A DNA stretch of 6,282 bases, taken from Muribaculaceae bacterium. Its GTDB lineage: Bacteria > Bacteroidota > Bacteroidia > Bacteroidales > Muribaculaceae. Below are positions 1 through 6,056 of the stretch, one piece after another. Positions within the stretch are counted from its first letter, which is position 1. Each line of letters begins with the position of its first letter. Location: positions 1-6,282 of the forward strand of contig JAICZO010000037.1 in NCBI GenBank assembly GCA_029057255.1, written 5' to 3'. Both the position numbers and the translations under genes were made by a program. The notes below the pieces were generated by a model. It saw only the letters and a list, made by a program, of their open reading frames with translations, was not told where the DNA came from and did not search any database.

Positions 1-747
1 CGTATCTCGCGCTCGCTTACCCGCCAGGATATTCAGACCATATTCGACACCGTCGGTTCTTTCCTCGCCGGAGGCTATGACATCGTCATGGGCATCTTCA
101 ACTGGTTCATCGTCCTGCTGTATGTGGTCTTCATAATGCTTGACTACGAGCGCCTTCTCAAAGGCTTCCGCCGCCTCATTCCGCCCAAATACCGTGCCAC
201 GACATTCAGCATCGCCGGGAATATCAAGGACTCGATGAACCACTACTTCCGCGGTCAGGCTCTCGTGGCGTCGATTGTCGGCGTGCTGTTCTGCATCGGT
301 TTCTCGATCATAGGTCTGCCTATGGCCATAGTCCTCGGACTCTTTATCGGCGTGCTCAATATGGTGCCCTATCTGCAGCTAATCTCGCTCGTGCCGACGA
401 CAATACTGTGCCTTGTCTACTCGGTCGACGGCGGGGTGGACTTCTGGCATATATGGTGGGCCTCGATGGCCGTCTATGTCATAGTGCAGTGTATCCAGGA
501 CCTCTTCCTCACGCCCAAAATCATGGGCAAGGCTATGGGTCTGAACCCCGCCATCATACTCCTCTCCCTGTCGGTGTGGGGTACGCTCCTTGGCTTCATA
601 GGCCTGATTATAGCACTGCCGCTGACAACACTTCTGCTTGCATACTACGACATATATATCACCAACCGGGAGGACGGAGAGACTCCCGCTGAACATGAAG
701 GCGACAGCGACGCCCTCAAAAAAATGATTGAATCACCTGAAGACTGA
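1..747 (+). CDS. AI-2E family transporter (PerM/TqsA-like permease), C-terminal part
   Basis: The frame is open from the first base, so the 5' end lies outside the window; 248 codons are visible. The ATG at 88 is internal, because the reading continues upstream without a stop (RISRSLTRQDIQTIF...). The visible part is a polytopic membrane protein. A helix around residues 30-47 is followed by a basic loop (YERLLKGFRRLIPPKY), a helical hairpin with a GLPMAIVLGLFIGVLNMVPY segment, and a final pair of helices containing LTPKIMGKAMGLNPAIILL and GLIIALPLTTLLLAYY. The LTPKIMG..GLNP and ALP motifs are typical of the AI-2E permease family (PF01594). An acidic, polar tail of about 30 residues follows and is probably cytoplasmic. 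Family members export AI-2 or act as ion antiporters; the substrate here cannot be read from sequence. The usual family PYIGP segment reads PYLQL here. The stop lies 2 bp before mltG, so the two genes are probably cotranscribed. Confidence 0.85.
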   Translation, partial: RISRSLTRQDIQTIFDTVGSFLAGGYDIVMGIFNWFIVLLYVVFIMLDYERLLKGFRRLIPPKYRATTFSIAGNIKDSMNHYFRGQALVASIVGVLFCIGFSIIGLPMAIVLGLFIGVLNMVPYLQLISLVPTTILCLVYSVDGGVDFWHIWWASMAVYVIVQCIQDLFLTPKIMGKAMGLNPAIILLSLSVWGTLLGFIGLIIALPLTTLLLAYYDIYITNREDGETPAEHEGDSDALKKMIESPED

Positions 748-749
748 AA

Positions 750-1766
750 ATGAAATCATCACGATTATTAGTACGAATCAGCTTAGTGCTTTTTTGCCTT
801 GCCATCGGAGCGTTTCTGATTGGCAGGTACTATATTTTTGCAGCATATGAATACGAGCCGGTGCGCGTCGAGATACCCGCAGGCTCGACCTCGCAGGATG
901 TCAACACCATCATGAAGGACGCTCTCGGCAAGAGCTTCGGCGGCAAAGTGGCGCTGCTGTGGAGCCTGCAGGGCGGCAGCCCCGAAGGCTCGCGCGGCTC
1001 ATATCTGGTGAACCCCGGCGACAACGCCCTGCGTGTGGCACGCACCATAGCCAAGGGCCGTCAGACTCCCGTCAGGTTCACGTTCAACAATATGCGCCTC
1101 TACACCGAGCTTGCCGCCAAGGCCGGCAATGTCTTCGAGTTTGACTCGCTCGCTTTCATGGAGGCTTCGCGCAACACCCTGTCGGCCAAAGGATATACCC
1201 CCGAGGAGTACTCAGCCGCAGTGCTCCCCGACACATACGAGTTTTACTGGACCGACAAGCCCATCGACGTCATCGAGAGAATCTCGCAGCATCGCGACCG
1301 CTTCTGGAACAGCAGCCGGCGCGACAAGGCAAAGGCTCTCGGCCTGACACCCGAGCAGGTACACATCATAGCGTCGATAGCCGAGGAAGAGTCCAACCGT
1401 CTCGACGAGCGTCCGAAGGTCGCAAGGCTGTATATCAACCGCCTCGACAAGGGCATGGCGCTGCAGGCCGACCCGACCCTCAAGTTCGCATCCAAGAACT
1501 TCGGCGTAAGGCGCATCACACACAAGATGCGCGACATCGACTCGCCCTACAATACCTACAGCCGCCCCGGCCTGCCCCCCGGCCCGATACGCATCGCCGA
1601 GGCTGCCACCATCGACGGCGTGCTCGACAGCCCCAGGCATGACTATGTCTTCATGTGTGCCCGCAGCGACTTCTCAGGCTACCATGACTTTGCCCGCACC
1701 TACGACGAGCACCGCATAAATGCGGCCCGCTATCACCGCGCCCTCGACGCAAGAGGCATAAAATGA
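750..1766 (+). CDS. mltG: Endolytic murein transglycosylase MltG (YceG family)
   Basis: This encodes a 338-residue membrane-anchored enzyme that cuts nascent peptidoglycan strands inside the chain and so helps set glycan length. One N-terminal membrane segment (about residues 6-31) would anchor it in the inner membrane with the rest in the periplasm. A LysM-like region occupies roughly residues 37-110. The YceG catalytic core follows: ASIAEEES at 208-215 aligns with the E. coli ASIVEKET motif and puts the catalytic glutamate at E212. It continues with YINRL (228-232), LQADPT (238-243), YNTYSRPGLPPGPI (267-280) and a C-terminal H-x-F block (H312, F314). All expected motifs are present and the length is normal, so it should be active. 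The ATG at 750 is 2 bp after the preceding stop, with no Shine-Dalgarno sequence, as is common in Bacteroidota. The rpmE2 promoter starts 8 bp after its stop, and no terminator separates them, so readthrough into rpmE2 is possible. Confidence 0.95.
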   Translation: MKSSRLLVRISLVLFCLAIGAFLIGRYYIFAAYEYEPVRVEIPAGSTSQDVNTIMKDALGKSFGGKVALLWSLQGGSPEGSRGSYLVNPGDNALRVARTIAKGRQTPVRFTFNNMRLYTELAAKAGNVFEFDSLAFMEASRNTLSAKGYTPEEYSAAVLPDTYEFYWTDKPIDVIERISQHRDRFWNSSRRDKAKALGLTPEQVHIIASIAEEESNRLDERPKVARLYINRLDKGMALQADPTLKFASKNFGVRRITHKMRDIDSPYNTYSRPGLPPGPIRIAEAATIDGVLDSPRHDYVFMCARSDFSGYHDFARTYDEHRINAARYHRALDARGIK

Positions 1767-1774
1767 CGCCGATA

Positions 1775-1806
1775 TTTGGCGGAGACAAAAAAAAATCGTA
1801 AATTTG
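1775..1806 (+). promoter_or_regulatory. Bacteroidota-type promoter of rpmE2
   Basis: A TTTG at 1775-1778 (-33 element) is followed after exactly 20 bp by TAAATTTG at 1799-1806 (-7 element, consensus TAnnTTTG). The spacer contains a run of nine A residues (1787-1795). The expected transcription start is about 1810-1812, giving a leader of about 70 nt before the rpmE2 ATG at 1881. The match to the Bacteroidota primary sigma consensus is complete in both boxes. Confidence 0.85.
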
Positions 1807-1854
1807 CAGGCCATTACGAAAGAACGCCTTACCAGCGTTGAAATAAGTAACTGA

Positions 1855-1868
1855 TTAATACGTATTAA
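1855..1868. repeat. 14-bp perfect palindrome in the rpmE2 leader
   Basis: TTAATACGTATTAA reads identically on both strands and ends 12 nt before the rpmE2 start codon. It lies inside the predicted transcript. As RNA it could form only a weak A/U stem of five pairs. As DNA it has the symmetry of a dimeric repressor site, but position and symmetry are the only evidence. A separate small hairpin, AACGC (1823-1827) pairing with GCGTT (1835-1839), lies upstream in the same leader. Confidence 0.45.
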
Positions 1869-1880
1869 AGAGATAAAGCA

Positions 1881-2135
1881 ATGAAAAAAGACATTCATCC
1901 CTCCAACTATCGCGAAGTTGTGTTCAAAGATATGTCGAACGACGAAATCTTCATCACACGCTCGACAGTAGCCACACGCGAAACCATTGAGGTCGATGGC
2001 GTTACCTATCCCCTGGTGAAGCTTGAAATCACCAGCTCGTCGCACCCCTTCTTCACCGGCAAGCAGAAGCTCGTCGACACCGCAGGCCGCGTAGACAAGT
2101 TCATGAGCCGCTACGCTGTTCGCAACAAGAAGTAA
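1881..2135 (+). CDS. rpmE2: 50S ribosomal protein L31, type B
   Basis: This encodes an 84-residue protein of the large ribosomal subunit, located at the subunit interface. It starts with the typical MKKDIHP and carries the L31 signature SSHPFFTGKQ at residues 53-62, followed by KLVDTAGRVDKF. It has no cysteines, so the zinc-binding CxxC of type A L31 is absent and this is the zinc-independent B type, which also fits its length (type A is about 70 residues). The ATG at 1881 is the only sensible start. The gene is a single transcription unit with its own consensus promoter at 1775-1806 and a strong terminator at 2199-2243. In genomes with both L31 types the B form is often zinc-repressed. Whether a second L31 exists here cannot be told from the window. 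Confidence 0.97.
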   Translation: MKKDIHPSNYREVVFKDMSNDEIFITRSTVATRETIEVDGVTYPLVKLEITSSSHPFFTGKQKLVDTAGRVDKFMSRYAVRNKK

Positions 2136-2198
2136 GACGCCTCCCTCGCACAGCATTCCCGTCTGAAGCGCAAGGACGGGCGTGAATGTAAGAGATAA

Positions 2199-2243
2199 CA
2201 AATCCGGTCGGAAGTCAGCATGGCTTCCGGCCGGATTTGCTTA
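2199..2243 (+). terminator. Hairpin terminator after rpmE2
   Basis: The left arm at 2199-2214 (CAAATCCGGTCGGAAG) pairs with the right arm at 2224-2239 (CTTCCGGCCGGATTTG) over 16 bp, with a single G-U pair and a 9-nt loop. The following sequence is only moderately U-rich (CTTATAT), so the very stable stem carries most of the signal. It starts 63 bp after the rpmE2 stop. The last four bases of the right arm (TTTG, 2236-2239) also serve as the apparent -33 element of the next promoter. Confidence 0.8.
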
Positions 2244-2267
2244 TATCGGCCGAATTGCGTACCTTCG
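2236..2267 (+). promoter_or_regulatory. Bacteroidota-type promoter of the GHL10-glycosyltransferase pair
   Basis: TTTG at 2236-2239 is followed after 20 bp by TACCTTCG at 2260-2267, which matches TAnnTTTG with one mismatch (C for the third T). The spacing equals that of the rpmE2 promoter. The -7 box ends only 5 bp before the ATG at 2273, so the transcript would start at or within a few bases of the start codon, giving a leaderless or nearly leaderless mRNA. Confidence 0.65.
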
Positions 2268-2272
2268 CAATC

Positions 2273-3760
2273 ATGAAAAAAGCGTTATTAACAATACTTA
2301 TCGCTGCCGCCGCAGTCCTGACGGCGGTGACTGCCGACGGTCGTGCGCCCCGACGCGAGTTCCGCGGAGCATGGCTGCACACCGTTTTCCAGGGGCAGTA
2401 TAAGAGTCAGGGCACCGAGCGCAACAAGGCATATCTCTGCAATCAGCTTGACAGCCTCAAGGCTTTGGGTGTCAATGCCGTCATATTCCAGGTGCGGCCG
2501 CAGGCCGATGCCTTCTACCGCAGCGAGCTTGAGCCGTGGAGCTGCTACCTCACCGACGGCGGCAAGGCTCCGGTGCCTTTCTGGGATCCGCTTGAGTTTA
2601 TGGTCGAGCAGACACATGCGCGCGGCATGGAGCTGCACGCGTGGCTCAACCCCTATAGGGTGACGTCCAACAAGCGCCAGGCGTCGTCGCTGCCGCGCGG
2701 ACATATATACCACAAGCACCCCGAGCGCTTTGTGCGCTATGCCGACGGCAAGCTCTACTTCGACCCCGGACTGCCCGAGAACCGTGAGTTCATATGCAAG
2801 GTGGTGGAGGATATAGTGAGCCGCTACGATGTCGACGCCATTCATTTCGACGACTATTTCTACCCCTATCCCGTCGCCGGCAAGGACTTCCCCGACAGCG
2901 GCTCCTATGCCAAGTACGGCAAGGGGATGAAGCGCGACGACTGGCGACGACGCAATGTCGACATGCTGATTGAGGACGTGCATACTGTCATAAAGTCGCT
3001 CAAGCCCTGGGTGCGTTTCGGCATAAGCCCATTCGGAATATACCGCAACAAGAAGACTGACCCGCGCGGAAGCGACACCAACGGCCTGCAGAACTATGAC
3101 GCGCTCTATGCCGACGTGCTCCTGTGGGAGCGCGAGGGCTGGATCGACTATCTGGTGCCGCAGCTCTACTGGGAGCTTGAGCACAAGGCGGCATCCTATC
3201 TCGTGCTGGTCGACTGGTGGAACCGCAACGCCGGCGTCGCCCGACATCTGTATATAGGCCAGGATGTGGCCAGGTCGATGTCGAAACCCGACCTTGCCCC
3301 GTCGGCAGAGCGCAGCCAGCTGCGCCGCAAGGTAGAGCTGACGCGCGACGCCGAGAACATTCAGGGCAACTGCTGGTGGCCGGGCTACGATCTGACCCGC
3401 AACGTGGGCGGCGTGGCCGACTCGCTGGTGGCGTCGGTGCAGGCAACCCCGGCATTAGTGCCCGCATATCCGTGGATATCGTCGGAGTGTCCCGCTCCCG
3501 TGACCGGCATCAGGCCCGGAGCCGGCAACTCCTTCTCGTGGAAGCGCCCCGAGCCGAAGGGCGCGACGTCGGATGTGGTGCGTTATGCCGTCTACCGCTT
3601 TGAGTCGCGCGGCGAGATTGACCTCGATGCCGAGGGCGCTCTTGTCGCAGTGACACCCGAGCCGGCCTTCACGGCTGACCGCCCGGGCGTATACGTGGTG
3701 ACCGCGCTCGACCGCGTCAATAACGAATCGGAGCCATCGGCCCCTGTATATATCCGATAG
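2273..3760 (+). CDS. Secreted GHL10 (DUF187) family glycoside hydrolase with C-terminal Fn3-like domain
   Basis: This encodes a 495-residue exported protein. The ATG at 2273 was chosen because it opens a clear signal peptide (MKKALLTILIAAAAVLTA, cleaved near residue 20-23). The upstream in-frame TTG at 2237 would begin inside the terminator stem and spoil the signal peptide. There is no lipobox cysteine, so it is probably soluble in the periplasm or secreted. Residues about 27-340 form the GHL10 TIM-barrel-like domain (PF02638). Motifs are REFRGAWLHT (28-37), LGVNAVIFQVRPQADAFY (65-82), HAWLNPYR (122-129), DAIHFDDYFYPYP (188-200, with candidate acidic residues D193 and D194), FGISPFGIYR (249-258) and YLVPQLYWE (293-301). 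Residues about 406-495 look like a fibronectin type III-like beta domain. Among relatives, E. coli DigH (YddW) cleaves peptidoglycan glycan strands lacking stem peptides; a similar role here is inference, and another glycan substrate is possible. The gene is followed after 5 bp by a glycosyltransferase gene, suggesting an operon. Confidence 0.88.
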   Translation: MKKALLTILIAAAAVLTAVTADGRAPRREFRGAWLHTVFQGQYKSQGTERNKAYLCNQLDSLKALGVNAVIFQVRPQADAFYRSELEPWSCYLTDGGKAPVPFWDPLEFMVEQTHARGMELHAWLNPYRVTSNKRQASSLPRGHIYHKHPERFVRYADGKLYFDPGLPENREFICKVVEDIVSRYDVDAIHFDDYFYPYPVAGKDFPDSGSYAKYGKGMKRDDWRRRNVDMLIEDVHTVIKSLKPWVRFGISPFGIYRNKKTDPRGSDTNGLQNYDALYADVLLWEREGWIDYLVPQLYWELEHKAASYLVLVDWWNRNAGVARHLYIGQDVARSMSKPDLAPSAERSQLRRKVELTRDAENIQGNCWWPGYDLTRNVGGVADSLVASVQATPALVPAYPWISSECPAPVTGIRPGAGNSFSWKRPEPKGATSDVVRYAVYRFESRGEIDLDAEGALVAVTPEPAFTADRPGVYVVTALDRVNNESEPSAPVYIR

Positions 3761-3765
3761 CCGCC

Positions 3766-4713
3766 ATGATTTCTGTCATCGTACCTGTACATAACGACGC
3801 CGCATACCTGCCCGACTGCGTCGAGAGCATCCTCGGGCAGACGTCGGTCGAGGTCGAGCTGATACTTGTCGACGATGCCTCGGCCGATGCCTCGGCCGAC
3901 ATGTGCAGGGCGTATGCAGCCTCGCACAGTCAGGTACGGACGGTGCGCACCGCCGGTGTCGGAGTGTCGCAGGCGCGCAATATAGGACTTGCGATGGCGT
4001 CGGGCAGCTACATCGCATTCGCCGATGCCGACGACTGCTACATGCCCGGCGCGCTGTCGGCCATGCTCGGCATCATGGAGTCGGCCGAGGGCTGCGATAT
4101 AGTAGTGTCGCAGTTTGCCCGCCGCCGCGATGATGCCACGCCGCCGCGGCATACGGCCTTGCTCTCTCCAGAGGAGGCTATAGAGGCGACGCTCTATCAG
4201 CGGCCGCTGCAGCATCCGTCGGCCTGGGCAAAGCTATATCGCCGACGCGTCATCGAGGAGTGCCCCGAGCCGTTTGTGGCGGGGCGCAGGTACGAGGACC
4301 TCGAGTCGTGTCCGCGCCTGTATGCCGCCGCCCGTGCGATAGCGGTGACCGATGCGCGGCTATACTATTACCGCCCGAACATGTCGAGCTTCATCAATAC
4401 ATGGAGTCCGGCCCGTGCCGACGCCCTGTGGGCTGTTGACTCTATCCGCGAGTTTGTCGGCCGGTGCTATCCCGCTCTTGCCGCCGCAGCCTTGTCGCGC
4501 AGCTTCAGCGCTTACTTCAATGTGTTCAATCTGGCGTCAGCTGCCGGCCGCGACGAACTTGTCGGGCGCTGCCGCCGCTTCATCACCGCACACCGCCGCG
4601 CCATACTTGCCGACCCGTGCGTGAGGCTCAAAAACAAGGCCGGAGCAATACTGTCGTATTTCCCCGGCCTCGGTGTGCTTTCGCGCTTCTATCAGTCGCG
4701 GCTGTGCAGGTAG
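3766..4713 (+). CDS. Glycosyltransferase family 2 (GT-A fold)
   Basis: This encodes a 315-residue cytoplasmic transferase moving a sugar from a nucleotide donor to an unknown acceptor. The N-terminal GT-A domain is classic: MISVIVPVHNDAAYL at the start, ELILVDDAS (31-39) with the nucleotide-binding DD at 36-37, GVSQARNIGL (66-75) and FADADD (85-90) containing the metal-binding DxD (D87, D89). Further family features are AWAKLYRR (153-160), RYEDLE (175-180) with the probable base in the ED pair, and YYYRPNMSS (200-208). The C-terminal 100 residues carry no membrane helix and are weakly defined. Such enzymes commonly build capsule, O-antigen or glycolipid sugars; donor and acceptor cannot be deduced. 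The start lies 5 bp after the hydrolase stop, so translation is probably coupled. The last 22 bp overlap the 3' end of the convergent channel gene, and codons 289-302 contain the hairpin that works as the terminator of the opposite strand. Confidence 0.93.
   Translation: MISVIVPVHNDAAYLPDCVESILGQTSVEVELILVDDASADASADMCRAYAASHSQVRTVRTAGVGVSQARNIGLAMASGSYIAFADADDCYMPGALSAMLGIMESAEGCDIVVSQFARRRDDATPPRHTALLSPEEAIEATLYQRPLQHPSAWAKLYRRRVIEECPEPFVAGRRYEDLESCPRLYAAARAIAVTDARLYYYRPNMSSFINTWSPARADALWAVDSIREFVGRCYPALAAAALSRSFSAYFNVFNLASAAGRDELVGRCRRFITAHRRAILADPCVRLKNKAGAILSYFPGLGVLSRFYQSRLCR
4630..4670 (-). terminator. Intrinsic terminator of the formate/nitrite channel gene, inside the glycosyltransferase CDS
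   Basis: Read on the minus strand, AGGCCGGGG (4670-4662) pairs with CTCCGGCCT (4645-4637) over 9 bp with one G-U pair. After a single A-G mismatch, AATAC (4660-4656) pairs with GTATT (4651-4647) around a GACA tetraloop. TGTTTTT follows directly (4636-4630). This is a textbook stem plus U-tract, starting 21 nt after the stop of the channel gene. On the plus strand the hairpin is followed by CGGTGTGC, so it should not terminate the glycosyltransferase transcript. Confidence 0.8.
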
Positions 4714-5477
4714 GTCTGTGCGGCTCCCACGAATAAGGCTCCGCCGACGATGTTGCCTACTGTCGCCGGCAGTATATTGCTCATCAGCATCTGAGCGATG
4801 CTGATGTCAGCGCCCTGCATCATGGCCAGAGGCAGGAAGAACATGTTGGCCACGCAGTGCTCGAAGCCCAGGGCGACGAATGCCATCACGGGGACTTCGC
4901 AGGCGAGCAGCTTCTCGCCCAGACGTCGGCCGCTGAGCGCCAGCCATACGGCCAGACATACACACCAGTTGGCGCCGATGGCCTTGAGGAAGACCACACC
5001 GGCCGATGCCGATGTCTTGGCGGCGGCTATCGACGCTACCGCTTCGGCGTAGGGAGCCTTGGCTGTCAGCCCGGTGAGATAGACAAGGAAATATGCGAGC
5101 AGGAGCGAGCCGACGAAGTTGCCCGCCCACACTATGCACCAGTTGCGCAGTATGGCGCCTGCGCCGAGCTTGCGCTTCATGAGCGGCGGGATGAGCAGCG
5201 CGTTGTTGCCGGTGAAGAGATCGGCTCCGAGAGCCACTACGAGCATAAGGCCGATAGGGAAGACAAGACCGCTGAGCAGCCTCTGCAGACCCGGGTTGGC
5301 GGCGCTGAGGCCCGGGAAACCGTAGCCTATTATTATCGACAGCACGCCGCCTAATGCGATATATGCTCCGGCAAGTATGCTGCCTGTTACGAGTTTTGAG
5401 AGGGGTCGGCCTGTGGCCTTGGCAAGCCCGGCGTCGTGGGCTGCGGTCAGAGTGTCGGATGGCGATCTGAGTGGCAT
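4692..5477 (-). CDS. Formate/nitrite transporter (FNT) family channel, FocA-like
   Basis: This encodes a 261-residue inner-membrane channel that forms pentamers and passes small monovalent anions such as formate, nitrite or hydrosulfide. Six membrane helices are visible at roughly residues 27-50, 66-88, 112-134, 160-182, 192-212 and 236-255. The N-terminus (AGLAKATGRPL) matches the family. Key pore residues are present: GADLFTGN (84-91) holds T89, matching FocA T91; K154 probably matches FocA K156; N170 lies in ANWCVCLAVW; and GFEHCVANMF (204-213) holds the central histidine H207, matching FocA H209. The GFEH..ANMF form resembles FocA more than NirC, so formate export or uptake in a fermenting anaerobe is the best guess, but substrate choice is uncertain. 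AAGG lies 7 nt before the ATG and may act as a ribosome binding site. No clear promoter was found in the 98 bp upstream, where a terminator of the preceding gene lies. Its own terminator lies in the convergent gene. Confidence 0.92.
   Translation of the reverse strand: MPLRSPSDTLTAAHDAGLAKATGRPLSKLVTGSILAGAYIALGGVLSIIIGYGFPGLSAANPGLQRLLSGLVFPIGLMLVVALGADLFTGNNALLIPPLMKRKLGAGAILRNWCIVWAGNFVGSLLLAYFLVYLTGLTAKAPYAEAVASIAAAKTSASAGVVFLKAIGANWCVCLAVWLALSGRRLGEKLLACEVPVMAFVALGFEHCVANMFFLPLAMMQGADISIAQMLMSNILPATVGNIVGGALFVGAAQTYLHSRD
4782..4806. repeat. 10-bp perfect inverted repeat within the channel gene
   Basis: CATCAGCATC (4782-4791) and GATGCTGATG (4797-4806) are perfect inverted copies separated by TGAGC. 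The element lies 68 bp beyond the glycosyltransferase stop and inside the channel CDS, where it encodes ISIAQMLM. No U-tract follows on either strand, so it is not a standard intrinsic terminator. It could stabilise the 3' end of the plus-strand transcript or be a chance result of the codons. Confidence 0.4.
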
Positions 5478-5532
5478 CTTTTTACCTTAGTTATGCAATA
5501 TGATTGAATAGGGTCGGATGAGGAGAGCCAAG

Positions 5533-5559
5533 AAAAAACGCACGGCCGAGGCTGTGCGT
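5533..5559 (-). terminator. Intrinsic terminator after the LTxxQ protein gene
   Basis: On the minus strand ACGCAC (5559-5554) pairs with GTGCGT (5543-5538), enclosing a mismatch, a short GC stem and a CTCG loop. A run of six T residues ends at 5533. It starts 16 nt after the stop of the LTxxQ gene and closes that unit before the channel gene starts at 5477. Confidence 0.82.
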
Positions 5560-5575
5560 CATGTCGATATGCGTT

Positions 5576-6052
5576 TTATCTCTCGCGCAGACGCCTGTGG
5601 TGGCGTACGAGAGTGCGTGTGAACTTCTTCTCGGCGCTTCTGAGCCTGAGCAGCTGGCGGGGTGTGAGCAGTTCTCTGAACTTGTCGTAGTACTCCATCT
5701 CGAGCTTACCCTCTTTCTGCTTCTGCGCGTATATCGCAGCCGCTGCTGCCTCAAGCTCCGTATCCGAAGCCTCGGCATCGGCCTCGGTGCGTCGCTCGAG
5801 CTCGCGGGTTTCGAGGTTGATTTGCAGCAGTTTGGAGTCCAACTCGTCGTATATGGGGAAGAAATCCCGCTGCTGTTCCTTTGTGAGGTCAAGCTCTTTG
5901 GCGAGCACATCGTGCTTGTAAGCCTTCATTTCGCAGAGAGCTTTCTCACGGTCGATGTCGTTGAGGGGTGCGTTGTTCTGCGCAGCCATCCCTGCCGAGA
6001 CCCACAGCATGCCGAGGGTCAGTATCGCTGCTATTTTTCGTGCCGGTATCAT
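5576..6052 (-). CDS. Spy/CpxP-like LTxxQ periplasmic protein
   Basis: This encodes a 158-residue exported helical protein. The N-terminus is a signal peptide (MIPARKIAAILTLGMLWVSAG, cleavage near residue 23-24). The mature part is predicted to be almost wholly helical and rich in charged residues, with two LTxxQ motifs, LTKEQ at 56-60 and LTPRQ at 129-133, the hallmark of the Spy/CpxP family of periplasmic chaperones and stress sensors. The stretch LTKEQQRDFFPIYDEL is typical of Bacteroidota members. The C-terminus is strongly basic (RHHRRLRER). E. coli Spy and CpxP protect periplasmic proteins or damp Cpx signalling; whether Bacteroidota members do the same is unproven. The ATG lies 4 nt after the stop of the upstream Asp-rich gene with no Shine-Dalgarno sequence, so the two genes are probably translationally coupled. 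A terminator follows at once. Confidence 0.85.
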   Translation of the reverse strand: MIPARKIAAILTLGMLWVSAGMAAQNNAPLNDIDREKALCEMKAYKHDVLAKELDLTKEQQRDFFPIYDELDSKLLQINLETRELERRTEADAEASDTELEAAAAAIYAQKQKEGKLEMEYYDKFRELLTPRQLLRLRSAEKKFTRTLVRHHRRLRER

Positions 6053-6056
6053 AGTG

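Noticed and set aside
833..840. TATTTTTG in the first part of mltG, matching the TAnnTTTG promoter box.
   Set aside because: No TTTG or TTG lies at the required distance upstream, and the AT-rich bases are explained by codons of the membrane anchor (YYIFA).
1674..2201. A 175-codon open frame on the minus strand across the mltG end and rpmE2.
   Set aside because: It lies antisense to a certain ribosomal protein gene, has no recognisable domain and crosses the rpmE2 promoter; it is a shadow frame in GC-rich sequence.
2237..2272. TTG at 2237 as the start of the GHL10 gene, adding 12 residues.
   Set aside because: It lies in the terminator arm and before the inferred transcription start, and it would disrupt the signal peptide that begins at the ATG at 2273.
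2288..3247. A 319-codon open frame on the minus strand inside the GHL10 gene.
   Set aside because: The sense frame has a signal peptide and clear family motifs; the antisense translation resembles no protein family and arises from high GC at third codon positions.
3874..3897. Perfect 12-bp tandem duplication (GATGCCTCGGCC twice) in the glycosyltransferase gene, encoding DASADASA.
   Set aside because: The family motif is normally VDDGSTDGS-like and already has this internal near-repeat; the length matches relatives, so it is the usual motif with matching codons and not an expansion.
5478..5532. Promoter for the channel gene, for example TTG followed by TATTCAAT on the minus strand.
   Set aside because: The spacing is about 18 bp instead of 20 and the -7 box fits poorly, so I could not support a promoter here.
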